A stretch of 64,000 nt of DNA from Thermopolyspora flexuosa (GTDB lineage: Bacteria > Actinomycetota > Actinomycetes > Streptosporangiales > Streptosporangiaceae): positions 2,170,001-2,234,000 of the forward strand of contig NZ_VFPQ01000001.1 of assembly GCF_006716785.1 (NCBI RefSeq), read 5' to 3'. The position numbers were made by a program, and so were the translations under genes. This document shows positions 54,442-63,396 of this stretch, in pieces. The notes under the pieces were generated by a model that was not told the DNA's origin, made no database searches, and worked only from the letters and a program-made list of their open reading frames with translations. Numbering within the stretch: position 1 is the stretch's first letter; every line of letters starts with the position of its first letter.

Positions 54442-55431
54442 TCACCTGGGAATCCAGTCCTGCCACACGATCTTGTTGGCGTCGACCCACTTCTTCGCCG
54501 CCTGCTCCGGCTTGAGGCCGTTGTTCACGATGTCGTTGGCGACCTGGTTCTGGTCGTCGTTGGTCCACTGGAAGTTGCGGACCAGCTCGTACGCCTTCCC
54601 GCCCTTCTCCGCGAACTCCTTCGACACGATCTTGTCGAGCAGGTAGGGCGGGTAGTCGCAGGCCACCTTCTTGGGGTCGGCGTCGCAGCCGATCGCGTAC
54701 GGCGGCAGGTTGACCTTCACGAGCTTGAGCTGGGTGAACAGCCACTGCGGCTCGTAGAAGTACATCAGCAGCGGGGTCTTGTTCCGGGTGGCGCGCTTCG
54801 CGGCCGCGATGAGCGCGTTCTCCGAGCCGCCGTAGACCACCTTGTAGTCCAGCTTCAGGTTCCGCACCAGCGCCTCGTCGTTGGTGACGTAGGTCGGGTC
54901 GCCGTCGAGGAGCTGGCCCTTGTCGCCGGACTTGGCGGTGCGGAACAGGCTCGCGTACTTGTTGAGGTTCCGCCAGTCGGTGATGTCGGGGTACTTCTCG
55001 GCCATCCACTGGGGCACGTACCAACCGATCACCCCGATGTTGCCGTTGACCCCGGCGTTCACCGCGAGCTTCTTCCGCTCGATGTACTCCTTCTTCTCGG
55101 CCTCGCGGCCCCAGTTCTCGATGATGATGTCGACCGAGCCGTCCTCGAACCCCTTCCACGACTCGGGCTCGGTCAGCTCCCTGGTCTCGACCTTGTAGCC
55201 GAGCTCGTGCTCGAGCAGGTACTTCACCACGGCGGCGCTGGCGTGGTAGCCCACCCAGGGGTTGATCGCGAGGCGGATCGGGCGGTCGAGGCGGCCCTCG
55301 GCCGCGCCACCGCCCGTCTCCGTCTCCCCGTCGCCGCTGCACGCGGCGAGCGGGAGGATGACCGATAATGCCGCGATCACCGCGAGGGCCCGGCGGCCGG
55401 ACCGCCGTCCGGCGGAGCCGACGCCGATCAT
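54442..55431 (-). CDS. Glycine betaine-type ABC substrate-binding lipoprotein (downstream copy)
   Basis: 329 residues. Signal peptide with lipobox (ALSVILPLAACSG), then an OpuAC-type binding domain: RLAINPWVGYHASAAVVKYLLEHELGYKVETRELTEPESWKGFEDGSVDIIIENWG, quoted in key pieces INPWVGYHASA and DIIIENWG; aromatic residues of the betaine cage are plausible. It is a close paralogue of the upstream gene, overlapping it by ATGA (55428-55431). No permease or ATPase is adjacent. MIGVGSAG is the start. Confidence 0.88.
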   Translation of the reverse strand: MIGVGSAGRRSGRRALAVIAALSVILPLAACSGDGETETGGGAAEGRLDRPIRLAINPWVGYHASAAVVKYLLEHELGYKVETRELTEPESWKGFEDGSVDIIIENWGREAEKKEYIERKKLAVNAGVNGNIGVIGWYVPQWMAEKYPDITDWRNLNKYASLFRTAKSGDKGQLLDGDPTYVTNDEALVRNLKLDYKVVYGGSENALIAAAKRATRNKTPLLMYFYEPQWLFTQLKLVKVNLPPYAIGCDADPKKVACDYPPYLLDKIVSKEFAEKGGKAYELVRNFQWTNDDQNQVANDIVNNGLKPEQAAKKWVDANKIVWQDWIPR

Positions 55432-56411
55432 TGCGGGATCCACGCCTTCCACTTGTCCGGATTCGCGTCGACCCACTTCTTCGCCGCCTGCTCCGGCGTC
55501 ATCCCGTTGTTGACCATGTCGTTGGCGACCTGGTTCTGGTCGTCGTTGGTCCACTGGAAGTTCTTCACGAGCTGGTACGCCTTGCCACCGGTCTCGGCGA
55601 ACCGCTTTGACACAATCTTGTCAAGGTCGTACTGCGGATAGTCACAGGCGACCTTCTTCGGGTCGGCGTCGCAGCCCTCGGTGTATTCCGGCAGCTTCAC
55701 CCGCACCAGTTCGATCTGGGAGAACAGCCACTGGGGTTCGTAGAAATACATCAGCAGCGGCTTGCGCTGGGCGGTGGCCTGCTGCGCCGCCTTGATGAGC
55801 GCCGGCTCGCTGCCCGCGTACACCACCTTGAAGTTCAGCTTCAGATTCTTGACCAGCGCCTCGTCGTTGGTGACGAATGACGGGTCGCCGTCGAGCAGCT
55901 GTCCCTTATCGCCGGATTCGGACGTCTTAAATAGGTCGGCATACTTGTTGAGATTCCGCCAGTCGGTGATGTCGGGGTACTTCTCGACCATCCATTTCGG
56001 GACATACCACCCGATAACCCCCTTGTTGCCGGTCGGGCCGGCCTCCACGGCGACCTTGTCCTGCTCGATGTACTTTTTCTTCAGGTCCTCGTGGCCCCAG
56101 TTCTCAAGGATGACGTCGACCTCACCGTTGGCGAACCCCTGCCAGGAGATCTCCTCCTTGAGCTCCTTCTTCTCGACCTTGTAGCCCAGCTCATGCTCGA
56201 GCAGGTAGGCGACGACCGCCGCGTTCGCCTCGTATCCGACCCACGGGTTGATGGCGATCTTCACGGTGCCGGCGGGCGACGCCGCTCCGGAGGCCCCCGC
56301 CGACGGAGCCGCCGAACCGGAGGACGTTCCGCCGTCCACCGTCGCGCCACCGCAGCTCGTCGAGGCGAGGGCGAGCAGGAGTGCCCCGGTGATGAGCCGA
56401 ATTCGTCGCAT
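55428..56411 (-). CDS. Glycine betaine-type ABC substrate-binding lipoprotein (upstream copy)
   Basis: 327 residues with lipobox LALASTSCGG, a Gly/Ser/Ala linker and the same OpuAC-type domain: KIAINPWVGYEANAAVVAYLLEHELGYKVEK, GVIGWYVPKWMVEKYPDITDWRNLNKYADLF (key pieces INPWVGYEANA, WYVPKW, DITDWRNLNKYA) and a near-identical end (NFQWTNDDQNQVANDMVNNGMTPEQAAKKWVDAN). By eye more than half of positions match the downstream copy. Its third codon positions are less GC-rich than those of the other copy, so the two have different histories. It is probably the first gene of the pair. Confidence 0.88.
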   Translation of the reverse strand: MRRIRLITGALLLALASTSCGGATVDGGTSSGSAAPSAGASGAASPAGTVKIAINPWVGYEANAAVVAYLLEHELGYKVEKKELKEEISWQGFANGEVDVILENWGHEDLKKKYIEQDKVAVEAGPTGNKGVIGWYVPKWMVEKYPDITDWRNLNKYADLFKTSESGDKGQLLDGDPSFVTNDEALVKNLKLNFKVVYAGSEPALIKAAQQATAQRKPLLMYFYEPQWLFSQIELVRVKLPEYTEGCDADPKKVACDYPQYDLDKIVSKRFAETGGKAYQLVKNFQWTNDDQNQVANDMVNNGMTPEQAAKKWVDANPDKWKAWIPQ

Positions 56412-56946
56412 ATCCGTGTCCTCCAGAGGCGTTGACCCGGCGTCGGGAGTCGCCGGTGACGACGCACGTTACGGTCCAGTTGCCATTTGTGGCCGACGAC
56501 TCCGGCGGCCAATCCGTCGACCGGTTATACCGGCATGGGCTCCGTAGGGATCCCGCCGGGACCGTGGAACGCTTCCGCGGCGTATCTGAGCCTACGAGCA
56601 CTTCGCGGGAGGATAGGGCAAAACGCCGGGAATCTGGGTGCCGTGATCCTATGGAGATGGCGTGACGTCCATTCCGTAACCTAACTCACTGCTCCGGATG
56701 TTGCGCTTGATGTCCGGTTCTACCCATGATGTGCGCATTTGCGCAAGCCTGCGGCAAGTTGGGACTCCAGCTTTCTGGTAATGAGGGGTGTCAGATCCCT
56801 TTTTTCATGACTACGTTCAACTTGGTGCGCCTGGTATTGGTGTGCTCAAATTGCTGCTCCCCCAACTGGCTTCTTCAGGGGTCGCTTGGCTCACCTAGGC
56901 CGGGCGTCCTGCTGTGGGCCGAGGTCGGCGAGAGGTCGGACCTGGC
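56412..56946. other. Lower-GC divergent intergenic region
   Basis: 535 bases between the lipoprotein and conservon genes, with clearly reduced GC in 56600-56880. It contains the palindrome listed separately and must hold both promoters. No reading frame looks coding. Confidence 0.45.
56732..56745. promoter_or_regulatory. TGCGCA-TT-TGCGCA palindrome
   Basis: Perfect 6-2-6 dyad at 56732-56745, about 200 bases upstream of the sensor kinase gene and 320 upstream of the lipoprotein pair. Candidate operator; regulator unknown. Confidence 0.4.
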
Positions 56947-59900
56947 GTGAGTACGACATATGTGCCCCACACCGGAGGGGAACCCGGTGCCGCGCCCGCC
57001 AAGGGCGCACCGCAGGCGAGCGCTCCCGCCGCGGCCAAGGCGCGGCCGGCGCTGCCGGGCGGTCTGCTGAGCTATCTCGACGTGCGCAACTGGCGGGTGC
57101 GCACCCGGCTGGTCGCCCTCATCCTGGTGCCCACCGTCGCGGTGGTGCTGATCGGCGGCTACCAGATCACCTCCGCGATGAGCGCCGCCGACGAGTTCCA
57201 GCGCGTCAACCAGCTCGCCAAGCTGGTGCAGAGCGTCGCGGAGCTCGGGCACGAGCTCGCCGCGGAACGTGACATGACCGCCATGCACATCGCGCGCGGC
57301 CACCCCGACGCGGAGAAGGCCGGCCTGGACGGCCAGATGGCGCGGGTGGACGCCGCGGCGGCCGCGGTGCGCACGCAGGCGGCGGTGGTGCAGAACGAGG
57401 TCACCGGTCGCACCGCGGACGAGGTGGCGACCGTGATCAACCGGATCGGCAACCTGCCCACGCTGCGTCGGCAGGCCGCGAGCAGGCAGCTGCTGCCGGA
57501 CGCCGCGTTCGGGCAGTACTCGTTGATCATCGAGGACCTGCTCTCCCTCTACGACGAGCTGGGCAAGGGCAGCAACGACGACGCCCTGTTCGGCGGCGCG
57601 GTGACGCTGGAGTCCCTCACCAAGGCGAAGGAGGCGCTCTCCCGGCAGCGCGGCCTCGTCGCCATCGTGGTCACCGCCGGGCGCTTCGAGCAGCAGCAGA
57701 TGCAGGACTTCCTCGGCGCGATCTCCCAGGAGGAGGCCCACCGCCGGGCCTTCCTCGCCGAGGTGAGCCGGGCCGACCGGCGGTTCTACGACGAGACGGT
57801 CAACAGCACCGTCACCGAGCGGGCGTTCTTCCTGCGCCGGCTGGTGCTGATCCGCGCCACCGTGGGCGCGAGCCTCAAGGGCCTCGACCTCACCCGGGGC
57901 AGGCAGGACGACGCGCAGGAGTGGTTCAAGGCCTCCACCGCCGTGATCGACGCGATGCACCGGGTCGAGCAGCGGCAGATGCAGGCGATCCTCAACCGCA
58001 GCGCCGACCTGGAGAGCTCCGAGCGCGGCTCGGCCTTCCTGCTCGCCGGTGTGATCGCGGGCATCGTGATCGTGGTCCTCCTCGTCACCACCGGCGTCGC
58101 CCAGTCCCTGGTACGGCCGCTGCGGCGGCTGCGCAGCGACGCGCTCGACGTGGCCCTGCGCCGCCTGCCGGAGGTGGTGCAGAAGCTCCGGGAGAGCACC
58201 TCGGACGCGCCCCCGCCGGAGGTCGCCCCGATCGGCATCCACACCAAGGACGAGATCGGCGAGGTCGCCCGGGCGTTCGACGAGGTCCACCGCGAGGCGG
58301 TGCGCCTGGCGAGCGAGGAGGCGCGGCTGCGCAGCAACATCAACGCGATCTTCGTCAACCTGTCGCGGCGCAGCCAGACGCTGGTCGAGCGCCAGCTCGC
58401 CCTGATCGAGCGGCTGGAGCAGGGCGAGGAGAACGAGCGGCGGCTCGCCGACCTGTTCACCCTCGACCACCTCGCCACCCGCATGCGCCGCAACAGCGAG
58501 AACCTGCTGGTCCTCGCGGGCCAGGACGCGGTGCGGCGGCACAGCGAGCCGGTCGAGCTGATGGACGTGGTGCGCGCCGCGCTGTCGGAGGTGGAGAACT
58601 ACGAGCGCGCCGTGCTGCGCCTGCAGTCGGAGGTCGCGATCGCCGGGCAGGCGGTCAACGACGTGGTCCACCTGCTCGCCGAGCTGATCGAGAACGCGCT
58701 GTGGTTCTCCCCGGCCGACACCAAGGTCTTCATCTCCAGCAACCGCATCGACGGCAGCGGCGTGATGATCTCGGTGACCGACCAGGGCATCGGCATGTCG
58801 CCGGAGGAGCTCGCCCAGGTCAACTGGCGGCTCGCCGACCCGCCGGTGGTGGACGTGGCCGCCTCCCGGCGCATGGGCCTGTACGTGGTCGGCCGCCTGG
58901 CGATGCGGCACGGCATCCGGGTGCAGCTCCGCTCCCAGGACTCCGGTGGCCTCACCGCGATGGTGCTGCTCCCGGAGAACCTCATCGTGCCGATCCCCGG
59001 CGCGCTCCCCGGCATGCCGCTCGGGCACGGCGCGGCGCCGATGCCCCCGGCGGGCGGAGGGTTCGGGCCCCCGCCGCAGCCCGCCGCCGCGTCGTTCGGC
59101 GCGCCCCCGGTCCCGCCGCAGGCCGGTCCCGGCCCGCTGTCCGGCCCCACGGAGGTCGGCCCGTTCGCCGGGACGGCCCCGTCCGGCGGCCCGGCCGCGC
59201 GGACCGGCGAGACGTTCAGCATGGACCGGCTCCGGCCGTTCACGCCCCCGGAGCCACCGCACCTGAACGCGCCCTGGCCGGGCGCGGAGACGCTCGACGC
59301 CCCGGCCGAGCAGGCCGGGGGCACCGGCCCGTCCTGGCCGGAGCTGCCCCCCGTGCAGTCCGGCGGCTTCCCCGAGCCCCCGGCGTTCCGCCCCGTCACG
59401 GGCGGCCCGAAGGCCGATCCCCCGGCCGAGACGCGGACCGGTTGGGGCGCCCCGCCGCCCGCGACCGGCGACCAGGGCAACACCCCCGGCGGCGAGTGGG
59501 GCGTCGGCTCCGAGCAGCCCGCCGCGCCGGAGCCCGGGCAGGCCGCCAAGGAGCAGGCCGACGAGTACCTGCCCATCTACGCCGAGGTCGAGTCGAACTG
59601 GTTCCGGCGCTCCACCCCCGGCTCCGGTGACCGGAAGCAGGGCGAGTCCTCCGGCTGGTCCTCGCCCGCCGACGAGGGCTGGCGCGCGGCCCAGTCCGTG
59701 GCCCAGCCCACCAAGGGCGGCGTCACCGCGGGCGGCCTGCCGAAGCGGGTGCCGAAGGCGAACCTCGTCCCCGGCCGGGCGGGCCCCGCCGCCCCGTCGG
59801 GCCCCGCCCCGCGGCCGCAGCTCTCGCCCGACCGCATGCGCAGCCGGCTGTCCAGCTACCAGTCCGGCCTGCGGCGGGGGCGGGACGCGATCCGCCGGGA

Positions 59901-59958
59901 GAGCGCGGGCGCCGCGGCCGACGGCGCGACCGGAACCACCGAGGAGAAAGGCGAGTGA
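56947..59958 (+). CDS. Conservon-type membrane sensor histidine kinase with nitrate/nitrite-sensing (NIT) domain
   Basis: 1003 residues, CvnA-like. First transmembrane helix (LVALILVPTVAVVLIGGY), NIT sensing domain outside (LVQSVAELGHELAAERDMTAMHIA), second helix (AFLLAGVIAGIVIVVLLVTTGVA), HAMP-like linker (KDEIGEVARAFDEVHREAVRL), a DHp-like region (NLSRRSQTLVERQLALIERLE; LDHLATRMRRNSENLLVLAG) and HATPase (ELIENALWFSP; VTDQGIGMS; GLYVVGRLAMRHGIRVQLRSQDSGGLTAMVLLP). The last 350 residues are Pro/Gly-rich and disordered. GTG follows GAGAGG. In conservons CvnA interacts with a roadblock protein, a DUF742 protein and a GTPase. Confidence 0.92.
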   Translation: MSTTYVPHTGGEPGAAPAKGAPQASAPAAAKARPALPGGLLSYLDVRNWRVRTRLVALILVPTVAVVLIGGYQITSAMSAADEFQRVNQLAKLVQSVAELGHELAAERDMTAMHIARGHPDAEKAGLDGQMARVDAAAAAVRTQAAVVQNEVTGRTADEVATVINRIGNLPTLRRQAASRQLLPDAAFGQYSLIIEDLLSLYDELGKGSNDDALFGGAVTLESLTKAKEALSRQRGLVAIVVTAGRFEQQQMQDFLGAISQEEAHRRAFLAEVSRADRRFYDETVNSTVTERAFFLRRLVLIRATVGASLKGLDLTRGRQDDAQEWFKASTAVIDAMHRVEQRQMQAILNRSADLESSERGSAFLLAGVIAGIVIVVLLVTTGVAQSLVRPLRRLRSDALDVALRRLPEVVQKLRESTSDAPPPEVAPIGIHTKDEIGEVARAFDEVHREAVRLASEEARLRSNINAIFVNLSRRSQTLVERQLALIERLEQGEENERRLADLFTLDHLATRMRRNSENLLVLAGQDAVRRHSEPVELMDVVRAALSEVENYERAVLRLQSEVAIAGQAVNDVVHLLAELIENALWFSPADTKVFISSNRIDGSGVMISVTDQGIGMSPEELAQVNWRLADPPVVDVAASRRMGLYVVGRLAMRHGIRVQLRSQDSGGLTAMVLLPENLIVPIPGALPGMPLGHGAAPMPPAGGGFGPPPQPAAASFGAPPVPPQAGPGPLSGPTEVGPFAGTAPSGGPAARTGETFSMDRLRPFTPPEPPHLNAPWPGAETLDAPAEQAGGTGPSWPELPPVQSGGFPEPPAFRPVTGGPKADPPAETRTGWGAPPPATGDQGNTPGGEWGVGSEQPAAPEPGQAAKEQADEYLPIYAEVESNWFRRSTPGSGDRKQGESSGWSSPADEGWRAAQSVAQPTKGGVTAGGLPKRVPKANLVPGRAGPAAPSGPAPRPQLSPDRMRSRLSSYQSGLRRGRDAIRRESAGAAADGATGTTEEKGE

Positions 59959-60024
59959 GACGGATGGTCAGCGCGCTTCGCGTGAGTCGTTTATTCCGCC
60001 ACGAGATGTGACAGGAGAGACGCG

Positions 60025-60435
60025 TTGTCAGGTGGATCCTGGAACCCCCCGGAACGCCCGCACTACGGCGGCGCCTACCGGCAGGAGCCGCAGGAGCCGA
60101 GACCGTCCCTGGTGCGGATGTACACCGTCACCGGCGGGCGGACCGCCCCGCGCATGCACCTCGCGCTCGAGGCGCTGGTCTCCTCGGCCACGTCGATGCA
60201 GCTCGGCCTCAACTACTCCCGCGAATACCGGGCGATCAGCCAGCTCTGCCTCCAGGTACGGTCGGTGGCGGAGATCTCCGCACTGCTCAACATCCCGCTC
60301 GGCGTGACCCGCGTGCTGGTCGCGGACATGGCCAACGAGGGCCTGGTGCGCGTCTACCAGCCGCAGCTCGAGTCGAGCGGCGCCCCCGACCGGAACCTGC
60401 TGGAACGCGTCCTCACCGGCCTGCGCAGGCTCTGA
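60025..60435 (+). CDS. DUF742 protein (CvnC-type conservon component)
   Basis: 136 residues: disordered N-terminus, then RPSLVRMYTVTGGRTAPRMHLALEALVSSA (RPYxxTGGRT motif), QLCLQVRSVAEISALLNIPLGVTRVLVADMANEGLVRVYQP, which contains a winged-helix-like DNA-binding region, the DUF742 hallmark. TTG start after AGGAGAG. It follows the CvnA-type kinase by 66 bases; the roadblock/LC7 gene that normally separates them and the GTPase that follows are absent. Confidence 0.92.
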   Translation: MSGGSWNPPERPHYGGAYRQEPQEPRPSLVRMYTVTGGRTAPRMHLALEALVSSATSMQLGLNYSREYRAISQLCLQVRSVAEISALLNIPLGVTRVLVADMANEGLVRVYQPQLESSGAPDRNLLERVLTGLRRL

Positions 60436-60637
60436 CGGCCGGCCGCCGCCGACGGGGGACGCGTGCCCTCACCGGGCCTCCGCCGTACCGCACCGCGGCG
60501 GGGCCGAGGGCGGCCCTCGCGGGGAGCGCGCCGGCACCCGCTCCCGCCGACGACCGAATGGCACCCCGGCCAGGGGTGACGCCCGGCCCGCATGCTGCGC
60601 GTGAACCGGCCCCGGACGGCGCGCCGGAGCCGCGGGC

Positions 60638-62128
60638 TCACGAGCGCGTTGCGCCGCCTGTCGTGCCCGGCCCGGAGGACGCGCCCCGGCCCGCCGCCGC
60701 GGCGGACGGCTCCTCGTGGAACAGCCGCTCGGCGACCCGGGCGGCGGTGCGGTACGCCCGGCGGCCGGTCGTGGCGAGGCCCAGGGCGAGCACGAGCGCG
60801 CCGTACCCGGCGACCATCCACCACACCGCCTCGCTCGCGTGGGCGAACTCCGGCCCCCGCGGTACGGCGAGCGAGGAGGCGACGATCGAGCCGGCGATCG
60901 CCACGCCGAGCAGCTGGCCCACCTGACGGCCGGTGGACGACACCGCGGCGGCCACCCCCGCCTGGGCGCGCGGCATGCCGGACACCGCGGTGTTGGTCAG
61001 CGGCGCGTTCACCAGCCCGAACCCGGCGCCGAACACCACGTACACCACGAGCAGCGGGAGCACCGGCGTGTCCGCGGTCACCCGGGTGAGGAGCAGCCCG
61101 GCGAGCGTGATCAGCACCCCGGCGACGGTCAGCGGCGGGCGCGCCCCGCGCGCGGCGACCAGGCGGCCCGACACCGGGGAGAGCACGAGCGTGGCCAGGG
61201 CCATCGGCAGCGTGTAGATCCCGGCCTCGAGCGGCGTGAGGCCGCGCACGTTCTGCAGGTAGATCGTGTTGATGAACAGGAAGCCGCCCAGCGCCGCGAA
61301 CGAGCACACCGCGATCGCCACCGCGCCGGAGAACGGCGCGCTGCGGAAGAACCGCAGGTCGATCAGCGGGTCGTCGCGCCGCGGCTCGTACCACAGCAGG
61401 GCGGCCAGGCAGAGCGCGGCGACCGCGAAGCAGCCGAGCACCGGGGCCGCGCTCCACCCCAGGTTGGGGCCCTCGATGATGCCGAAGCACAGCGTCGTCA
61501 GCGTCGCCATGACGAGCAGCTGGCCGAGCGGGTCGAGGCGGCGCGGGCGCGGCGCCCGCGACTCGGGCACGAGCAGCGCGGTGAGCACGATCGTCGCGAC
61601 GCCGATCGGCACGTTGATCCAGAAGATGCCCGGCCAGCCCAGCGTCTCCACGATGAGCCCGCCGACCGGCGGTCCCGCCGCCAGGCTGATGCCGCCGATG
61701 CCGCCCCACACCCCGATCGCCCGGGCGCGCTCCCGCGGGTCGGTGAATACGTTCGCGATGATCGACATCGCCACCGGGTTGAGCATCGAGCCGCCGGTTG
61801 CCTGCAGCATGCGGAACGCGATCAGCCAGCCCAGGCTCGGGGCGACGCTGCACAGCAGCGAGCCGAGCGAGAACAGCGCGAGGCCGATCTGGAACACCCG
61901 GCGCCGGCCGACCCGGTCGGCGGTGGAGCCGGAGAGCATGAGCAGGCCGCCTACCACGAGCACGTAGGCGTCGACCACCCACTGCATGCCGGAGATCGGG
62001 GCGTGCAGGTCCCGGGCGATCACCGGCAGCGCGATGTTCACGATGGTCGCGTCCAGCGACACGATGAACAGGCTCGTGCAGCACAGCAGCAGGACCGCGA
62101 TCCGCCGGCGGCGGCTGAGCTCGGTCAC
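60638..62128 (-). CDS. DHA2-family (EmrB/QacA type) drug exporter
   Basis: About 496 residues with 14 predicted helices. Family motifs: LFIVSLDATIVNIALPVI in helix 1, WVVDAYVLVVGGLLMLSGSTADRVGRRRVFQIGL (motif A), FRMLQATGGSMLNPVAMSII (motif C-like) and VGGLIVETLGWPGIFWINVPIG. It expels hydrophobic compounds by proton antiport. I use GTG 62128, just before TELSRRRR; upstream in-frame codons are out of family. No regulator is adjacent. Confidence 0.9.
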   Translation of the reverse strand: MTELSRRRRIAVLLLCCTSLFIVSLDATIVNIALPVIARDLHAPISGMQWVVDAYVLVVGGLLMLSGSTADRVGRRRVFQIGLALFSLGSLLCSVAPSLGWLIAFRMLQATGGSMLNPVAMSIIANVFTDPRERARAIGVWGGIGGISLAAGPPVGGLIVETLGWPGIFWINVPIGVATIVLTALLVPESRAPRPRRLDPLGQLLVMATLTTLCFGIIEGPNLGWSAAPVLGCFAVAALCLAALLWYEPRRDDPLIDLRFFRSAPFSGAVAIAVCSFAALGGFLFINTIYLQNVRGLTPLEAGIYTLPMALATLVLSPVSGRLVAARGARPPLTVAGVLITLAGLLLTRVTADTPVLPLLVVYVVFGAGFGLVNAPLTNTAVSGMPRAQAGVAAAVSSTGRQVGQLLGVAIAGSIVASSLAVPRGPEFAHASEAVWWMVAGYGALVLALGLATTGRRAYRTAARVAERLFHEEPSAAAAGRGASSGPGTTGGATRS

Positions 62129-62532
62129 GGTGACACCATTTCGTTGAACCCCGGTGCAGACGACGACGGTTGCGAGCCTATTCGGGGGCCTCAGCTGCGC
62201 CGACGCCGCCCTCCGGCGAGCGCCGGACGCCCGCGCACCCCGCCGGGAGCGGCGGCGTCGCGCCACGGGGCCGGACCGCTCCGCGGCGGCCGGCCGCGTC
62301 CCGTGCCGTTTTCTCCCCGTTCCGGGCGGCCGTCACGCCCTCCCCGAGGAGGCGTGGCCCGCCCGCCGCGCCGGCCCGGCGCCCCATGGTCACCCCGGCT
62401 GGGGTTGAGTGCACCGTACGCGAAGAGCGACATATTAATTACGGAGAGCAATCTCTTGCCCGATTTCGTGGGCTTTCGCGGTTAGGATCGCAGTAATTGA
62501 TCTTTTTGGCGAACCGTTCACGGGGGGATCGC
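62129..62532. other. Divergent intergenic region between the exporter and the GH25 gene
   Basis: 404 bases; an AT-richer part at 62425-62520 directly before the GH25 gene probably contains its promoter. No gene supported. Confidence 0.4.
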
Positions 62533-63195
62533 GTGCTGAAGGGCATCGACGTCTCGAACTGGCAGCGCCGCGTCGACTGGCGGGCGCATGCCGAGCGCGG
62601 TGTCGCCTTCGCCTTCGCCAAGGCCACCGAGGGCGACACGTTCGTCGACCCGTGGTTCGAACGCAACTGGGAGGGCATGCGGGAGAACTGGATCGTCCGC
62701 GGCGCCTACCACTTCGCCCGGCCGGGCGGCAAGAACCCCGAGGAGCAGGCGATGCACTTCCTCAAGGCGGTACGGCGGGCCTGCGCCGCCTCCGGGCGCC
62801 CCGGGCTGCGCCACGGCGACCTGCTCGCCCTCGACCTGGAGACGAACGACCGCCGCAGGCCGCACGAGGTGGCCCGGTTCGCCCGCCGCTGGTGCGCCGC
62901 GGTGATCGAGCGCACCGGCGTGCGGCCGTTCGTCTACACCCACTACACCTTCGCCATGCAGGGCCACTGCGACGGGCTCGAGGTGCTGCCGCTGTGGATC
63001 GCCGCGCCCAGCTACCCCAAGGGCGATCCGGTCGTGCCCGAGCCGTGGGAGACCTGGACGATCCACCAGTACGCCAACAGCCCCATCGACCGGAACGTCT
63101 TCGACGGCACCCGGGGCGAGCTCGTCCGGTACGGCAAGCGGCGCCGCAGGCCCGCCGCCCGGCGCCGCGCCCGCGACCGCCGCGCCGACCGGTGA
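62533..63195 (+). CDS. GH25 muramidase-like protein without signal peptide
   Basis: 220 residues. The GH25 lysozyme fold starts at once: KGIDVSNWQRRVDW, FAFAKATEGDTFVDPWFERNW, RGAYHFARP, the catalytic Asp-x-Glu in LLALDLETND, PFVYTHYTFA, LPLWIAAP and WTIHQYA. Family members cleave peptidoglycan. No signal peptide or membrane segment is present and the C-terminus is Arg-rich (KRRRRPAARRRARDRRADR), so export route or cytoplasmic role is unclear. GTG after GGGGGG; starts further upstream would not add a signal sequence. Confidence 0.87.
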   Translation: MLKGIDVSNWQRRVDWRAHAERGVAFAFAKATEGDTFVDPWFERNWEGMRENWIVRGAYHFARPGGKNPEEQAMHFLKAVRRACAASGRPGLRHGDLLALDLETNDRRRPHEVARFARRWCAAVIERTGVRPFVYTHYTFAMQGHCDGLEVLPLWIAAPSYPKGDPVVPEPWETWTIHQYANSPIDRNVFDGTRGELVRYGKRRRRPAARRRARDRRADR

Positions 63196-63283
63196 CCCGG
63201 GCCGCCGCCGCGGCCGGGGCGGTCACGGGCCGGGTCCGCGCGGCCGGGCGTGCGCGCGCCGCGGCGGGCGTATCATGGGGGAC

Positions 63284-63352
63284 ATGGCGGCCGCGGTCGA
63301 GTTCCTGACGACCACGCCGGGCCCGGCCCGGCGGTGCGGTCGCGTGCACTGA
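63284..63352 (+). CDS. Threonine leader peptide of thrS
   Basis: 22-codon open frame starting ATG with GGGGG directly upstream. It contains three consecutive Thr codons (ACG ACC ACG, peptide FLTTTPGP) and ends TGA, 20 bases before a terminator hairpin in front of threonyl-tRNA synthetase. This is the classic layout of ribosome-mediated transcription attenuation: shortage of charged Thr-tRNA would stall the ribosome on the Thr run and prevent the terminator. Assignment rests on gene context and codon content. Confidence 0.75.
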   Translation: MAAAVEFLTTTPGPARRCGRVH

Positions 63353-63372
63353 GGAAGTGGCGTAGCCAGCAG

Positions 63373-63396
63373 CCCCGGGAGCGGTCCCGGGGTTTT
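63373..63396 (+). terminator. Attenuator (Rho-independent terminator) in the thrS leader
   Basis: CCCCGGGA (63373-63380), GCGG loop, TCCCGGGG (63385-63392), followed by TTTTGTTCTT. This is the only terminator in the window with a true U tract. A small hairpin TGGC-GTA-GCCA (63358-63368) precedes it. It lies between the Thr leader peptide and thrS. Confidence 0.88.

Noticed and set aside
56726-56950. Possible 74-residue plus-strand protein before the conservon kinase
   Set aside because: Lies in a lower-GC promoter region, lacks a ribosome site and overlaps the kinase start.
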